The position numbers were made by a program, and so were the translations under genes. From assembly GCA_905373425.1 (NCBI GenBank), contig CAJPST010000112.1, positions 1 to 7,490 on the forward strand: DNA of 7,490 nucleotides, read 5' to 3'. The notes under the pieces were generated by a model, which saw only the letters and a program-made list of their open reading frames with translations, was not told where the DNA came from and made no database searches. Within the stretch, counting starts at the first letter, position 1, and every line of letters begins with the position of its first letter. Shown piece after piece: positions 4,688 through 7,490 of this stretch. The DNA comes from an uncultured Mesocricetibacter sp. (GTDB lineage Bacteria; Pseudomonadota; Gammaproteobacteria; Enterobacterales; Pasteurellaceae).

Positions 4688-6499
4688 ATGACAGAAACAA
4701 AAATCACTTTTGAAGATCTGGGGTTACCAGAGGATCTTCTTTCCGCCGTTTTAGAACTTGGTTTTGAAACACCTTCTCCTATCCAACAAGCGTGTATTCC
4801 GCATTTATTAAGCGGGCGTGACGTATTGGGAATGGCACAAACCGGGAGCGGAAAAACTGCGGCTTTTTCTTTGCCATTATTAGCAAAAATTGATGTGGCA
4901 CAACATCACCCGCAACTGTTGGTGATGGCACCGACGCGGGAATTAGCGATTCAGGTTGCTGATGCCTGTGAACAATTTACTAAACGCGTAAAAGGTATGC
5001 GTATCGTCACCCTTTACGGCGGACAGCGTTATGATATTCAACTGCGTGCATTAAAACAGGGCGCGCAAGTGGTAGTTGGCACACCAGGACGTATTTTGGA
5101 TCACATTCGTCGTGGTACATTGGATTTATCCAATTTGCAATCCATCGTATTAGATGAAGCCGATGAAATGTTGCGCATGGGCTTTATTGAAGATGTGGAA
5201 ACTGTAATGGCGGAATTGCCGGAACAGCACCAAACCGCATTGTTTTCAGCAACAATGCCTGAGCCGATTCGACGTATTACCAAACGCTTTATGAAGGATC
5301 CTCAGGAAGTTAAGATTCAATCGACTCAACGTACTAATCCGGATATTACTCAAATTTGCTGGTTTGTGCGGGGTTACCGTAAAAATGAGGCATTGTTACG
5401 TTTTCTGGAAACCGAGGATTTTGATGCGGCAATTTTATTTACCCGTACTAAGACCGGTACTTTAGACGTGACGGAATTATTAGAAAAACATGGTTTCCGC
5501 GCAGCTGCTTTAAACGGCGATATGACCCAACAACTGCGTGAACAAACTCTTGATCGCCTACGCAACGGCAGCTTGGATATTCTGGTAGCGACAGATGTGG
5601 CCGCGCGTGGATTAGATGTGGAACGTATCAGCTTGGTAGTCAACTACGATATTCCGTTAGATGCAGAAAGCTATGTACATCGTATCGGACGCACAGGACG
5701 TGCAGGACGTGCAGGACGTGCAATTTTATTCGTAGAACCACGCGAGCGTCGTTTGCTTGGCAATATCGAACGCCTAATGAAAAAACCAATTGATGAAGTG
5801 GACGTGCCGAATCATGAGATTTTACAGGAACGCCGTCGTGAAAAATTCAAAGCGCAAGTCACCAAGCAATTGGAGCATCATGATTTAGAACAATACCGTG
5901 GTTTGTTGGAAGATTTATTTACTGCCGATCAGGATTTGGAAGATATTGCCGCCGCGATGCTTATGTTGTTGCAAGGCAAACAAAAATTGATTTTACCACC
6001 GGATCCGCCGATGGAGCCGCGTAAATCCGAACGTGTTCGCGATGGCCGCAGAGGAGAGCGTCGTGATAATCCACGTTCACAAGAACGTCGTGGTTATGGT
6101 AATCCGATTCCGATGGACCTATATCGTATTGAAGTAGGGCGTGCCGATGGTATTGATGTGCGCCATATTGTGGGTGCGATCGCTAACGAAGGTGACATTA
6201 ACAGCCGCAATATCGGACACATTAAGATGTACGATGATTATTCAACCATTGAATTACCGCAAGGAATGCCGAATGAACTGTTACAAATGTTCGGTAAAAC
6301 CCGTGTATTGAATAAGCAAATGAGAATGACCTTTGTTGGTGCGGTCAATGGTGACGAGCATGGCCAACGCCCGGGAGGAAAACGCAAAGGACGTTCTGAA
6401 AATGGTTCTGCACGTGGCGAGCGTAAATTCAGAGAAAAAAAGGACCGCACTTTTAGTGAGAAAGATGACCGCAAACCTAAACGTGCGCGCAAAGGGTAA
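4688..6499 (+). CDS. deaD: ATP-dependent DEAD-box RNA helicase DeaD/CsdA
   Basis: Cytoplasmic RNA helicase that unwinds RNA duplexes, aids 50S ribosome assembly and supports RNA decay, especially in the cold. Motifs in order: Q motif with TPSPIQ (28-33), Walker A AQTGSGKT (50-57), PTRELA (82-87), GG (111-112), TPGR (132-135), DEAD (156-159), SAT (188-190), motif IV near ILFTRTKTG (249-257), motif V ATDVAARGLD (301-310), motif VI HRIGRTGRAG (331-340). After a basic linker, the DbpA-type RNA-binding domain covers about 477-550 (LYRIEVGRADGIDVRHIVGA, then STIELPQGMP), which separates DeaD from RhlB, RhlE and SrmB. The tail (555-603) is Lys/Arg/Glu-rich and lacks the Gly-Arg repeats of the E. coli protein; total 603 residues versus about 629. 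ATG start with a weak site (GAGA, 4679-4682). It follows nlpI by 165 bases and converges on glmS. An uptake signal lies in the tail. Confidence 0.97.
   Translation: MTETKITFEDLGLPEDLLSAVLELGFETPSPIQQACIPHLLSGRDVLGMAQTGSGKTAAFSLPLLAKIDVAQHHPQLLVMAPTRELAIQVADACEQFTKRVKGMRIVTLYGGQRYDIQLRALKQGAQVVVGTPGRILDHIRRGTLDLSNLQSIVLDEADEMLRMGFIEDVETVMAELPEQHQTALFSATMPEPIRRITKRFMKDPQEVKIQSTQRTNPDITQICWFVRGYRKNEALLRFLETEDFDAAILFTRTKTGTLDVTELLEKHGFRAAALNGDMTQQLREQTLDRLRNGSLDILVATDVAARGLDVERISLVVNYDIPLDAESYVHRIGRTGRAGRAGRAILFVEPRERRLLGNIERLMKKPIDEVDVPNHEILQERRREKFKAQVTKQLEHHDLEQYRGLLEDLFTADQDLEDIAAAMLMLLQGKQKLILPPDPPMEPRKSERVRDGRRGERRDNPRSQERRGYGNPIPMDLYRIEVGRADGIDVRHIVGAIANEGDINSRNIGHIKMYDDYSTIELPQGMPNELLQMFGKTRVLNKQMRMTFVGAVNGDEHGQRPGGKRKGRSENGSARGERKFREKKDRTFSEKDDRKPKRARKG
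5694..5720 (+). repeat. Three exact 9-base repeats within deaD motif VI
   Basis: CAGGACGTG is repeated three times without interruption and encodes the G-R-A run after HRIGRT. The same protein run occurs in E. coli DeaD as I recall it, so the repeat is probably conserved protein sequence with uniform codons. Unit number changes would stay in frame and alter the linker length after motif VI. Confidence 0.8.
6444..6452 (-). other. DNA uptake signal sequence inside the deaD tail
   Basis: ACCGCACTT on the plus strand, i.e. AAGTGCGGT on the minus strand. It is read as D-R-T-F in the disordered, poorly conserved C-terminal tail. It is inverted relative to the copy at 6532, 12 bases matching (GACCGCACTTTT with AAAAGTGCGGTC), but 79 bases separate the cores, too far for a normal terminator. 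Confidence 0.88.
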
Positions 6500-6531
6500 T
6501 TCATCCACGCCAATATATTGATCGAGACAAA

Positions 6532-6540
6532 AAGTGCGGT
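6532..6540 (+). other. DNA uptake signal sequence downstream of deaD
   Basis: Exact AAGTGCGGT within a longer A-rich 5' side and followed by CAATATTTTG, consistent with the extended consensus. It lies 33 bases after the deaD stop in the convergent spacer. Confidence 0.9.
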
Positions 6541-6567
6541 CAATATTTTGAACGTTTTCTATGATAG

Positions 6568-6606
6568 ATACGGGGCTTGTTATTCACACAAGCCCCGTAT
6601 TTGTTA
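6568..6606 (+). terminator. deaD terminator, strong GC-rich hairpin
   Basis: A perfect 13-base stem, 6568-6580 (ATACGGGGCTTGT) with 6588-6600 (ACAAGCCCCGTAT), closes a 7-base loop and is followed by TTGTTA. The tail is only moderately T-rich but the stem is strong. It is placed 69 bases after deaD and could also stop minus-strand transcription arriving from glmS. Confidence 0.85.
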
Positions 6607-6680
6607 TAGCGGATAAATTTGGTAACTATGGGTAGGTTAGTACCAATATGCCTATGATAGCTTTTATTTATCTTGCAAAT

Positions 6681-6717
6681 AAAAACTTCCTTAAAGCGTT
6701 TACTTTCGGGAGTTTTT
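6681..6717 (-). terminator. glmS terminator, possibly bidirectional
   Basis: AAAAACTTCC (6681-6690) pairs with GGGAGTTTTT (6708-6717), 10 pairs with one G-U, with AAAG/CTTT extending the stem inside. Read on the minus strand it begins 15 bases after the glmS stop and ends in TTTTTATTT, a good intrinsic terminator. Its left A-run can also pair with TTTTATTT (6662-6669) in an alternative AT-only hairpin. On the plus strand it would end in TTTTT as a backup for deaD. Confidence 0.8.
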
Positions 6718-6731
6718 CATTTGGGATTAGA

Positions 6732-7490
6732 TTATTCTACAGTAACTGCTTTTGCCAGATTACGCGGTTGATCCACATCGGTGCCTTTGATTAAGGCAAT
6801 ATGATAGGATAATAATTGTAATGGCACGGTGTAGAAAATCGGCGCAGTTACTTCGTCTACTTTTGGAAATACGATAGTTTTAAATCCTTCAGTATCGCTG
6901 AAACCTGCATCGTCATCGGCGAATACATAAAGTTGCCCACCGCGCGCGCGCACTTCTTCAATATTGGATTTGACTTTTTCCAACAAATCGTTTTCAGGTG
7001 CTACCACGATAACCGGCATTTCGCTGTCGATTAAAGCCAATGGACCGTGTTTCAGCTCGCCAGCAGCATAAGCTTCCGCGTGAATGTAAGAAATTTCTTT
7101 TAATTTCAATGCCGATTCCATTGCAATTGGATAGAATTCACCACGGCCTAAGAATAAGGTGTGGTGCTTCTCCGCGAAATCTTCCGATAATTTCTCGATT
7201 TCTTGATCGAATATCAATGCGCTTTCTACTTGTGCCGGTAGGCGCTGTAATGCCTGAATAATGTGGTGTTCCTGTTCTTCGCTGACAGTGCCTTGTAAGC
7301 GACCAATTGCAACGGTTAACAATAACAGGCAGGTTAATTGGGTAGTAAAGGCTTTAGTTGATGCCACTCCGATTTCTACACCGGCACGAGTTAAGAAGGC
7401 GAAATCTGATTCACGCACTAAAGATGAACTGGCTACGTTACAGATTGTCATCGCCGCCATATAACCTTTTTCTTTTGCTAAACGTAATGC
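6732..7490 (-). CDS. glmS: Glutamine--fructose-6-phosphate aminotransferase GlmS, C-terminal part, 5' end outside window
   Basis: Makes glucosamine-6-phosphate from fructose-6-phosphate and glutamine, the first committed step of UDP-GlcNAc, peptidoglycan and LPS synthesis, in the cytoplasm. The frame is open to the right edge, so the ATG at 7460 is internal; 252 of about 610 residues are visible. Present are the end of the first sugar-isomerase (SIS) domain (ALRLAKEKGY, NVASSSLVRESD, EIGVASTKAFTTQL) and the whole second SIS domain (LFLGRGEFYPIAMESALKLK, EISYIHAEAYAAGELKHGP, then APIFYTVPLQLL). Residues corresponding to E. coli catalytic Glu488 and His504 (KLKE and LKHG) and Lys603 (NLAKAVTVE) are conserved at 132, 148 and 247 of the visible part. 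The N-terminal glutaminase domain lies outside. It converges with deaD; nothing points to a ribozyme, whose place would be upstream and not visible. Ends TAA at 6732-6734 with its own terminator. Confidence 0.98.
   Translation of the reverse strand, partial: ALRLAKEKGYMAAMTICNVASSSLVRESDFAFLTRAGVEIGVASTKAFTTQLTCLLLLTVAIGRLQGTVSEEQEHHIIQALQRLPAQVESALIFDQEIEKLSEDFAEKHHTLFLGRGEFYPIAMESALKLKEISYIHAEAYAAGELKHGPLALIDSEMPVIVVAPENDLLEKVKSNIEEVRARGGQLYVFADDDAGFSDTEGFKTIVFPKVDEVTAPIFYTVPLQLLSYHIALIKGTDVDQPRNLAKAVTVE

Noticed and set aside
5694..5720. Phase-variable repeat in deaD
   Set aside because: Nine-base units keep the frame and the encoded G-R-A run matches the family, so on/off switching is not expected.
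6238..6543. Minus-strand frames of 75-101 codons opposite the end of deaD
   Set aside because: They are shadows of the deaD coding frame, with no ribosome site or recognisable protein features; the same applies to other antisense frames across the window.
7040..7464. Plus-strand frames of 67-73 codons opposite glmS
   Set aside because: They are antisense shadows of a strongly conserved GlmS coding sequence.

Overview
The window looks like ordinary chromosomal housekeeping DNA from a gammaproteobacterium of the family Pasteurellaceae. Two things point there. The proteins closely resemble the enterobacterial RpoD, PNPase, NlpI, DeaD and GlmS as I remember them. The DNA also carries six exact copies of the Haemophilus-type DNA uptake signal sequence AAGTGCGGT (or its complement), at 1250, 2250, 3494, 3521, 6444 and 6532. 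I saw no copy of the other Pasteurellaceae type (ACAAGCGGT). This fits Haemophilus, Aggregatibacter or Pasteurella; as far as I recall the order rpoD-pnp-nlpI-deaD-glmS is not that of H. influenzae Rd. Aggregatibacter is a guess, not something the sequence proves.

Layout: 1-881 is the C-terminal half of rpoD (primary sigma factor; its start lies left of the window). 882-1350 is a 469-base gap holding a hairpin just after rpoD, a strong intrinsic terminator at 1157-1187 with a TATAAT in its loop, a 12-base direct repeat and one uptake sequence. 1351-3477 is pnp (polynucleotide phosphorylase, GTG start). 3478-3583 holds a terminator built from two inverted uptake sequences, overlapped by a consensus-like promoter. 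3584-4522 is nlpI (TPR lipoprotein). 4523-4687 is the deaD leader, with a TATAAT and two or three small hairpins. 4688-6499 is deaD (DEAD-box RNA helicase). 6500-6731 is a convergent spacer with two terminators. 6732-7490 is the C-terminal part of glmS on the minus strand, running off the right edge.

The pnp-nlpI-deaD block is the conserved gammaproteobacterial RNA-decay and cold-adaptation cluster: PNPase degrades RNA 3' to 5', DeaD unwinds structured RNA and assists ribosome assembly, and NlpI is an outer-membrane adaptor. rpsO, which precedes pnp in E. coli, is absent here; rpoD takes its place.

I found no mobile element, CRISPR, toxin-antitoxin, phage or defence gene, and no convincing new system. 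The most interesting signal is regulatory: hairpins and promoter elements overlap at three intergenic sites, and at one of them (3494-3542) the same bases could serve as uptake signal, terminator and promoter.
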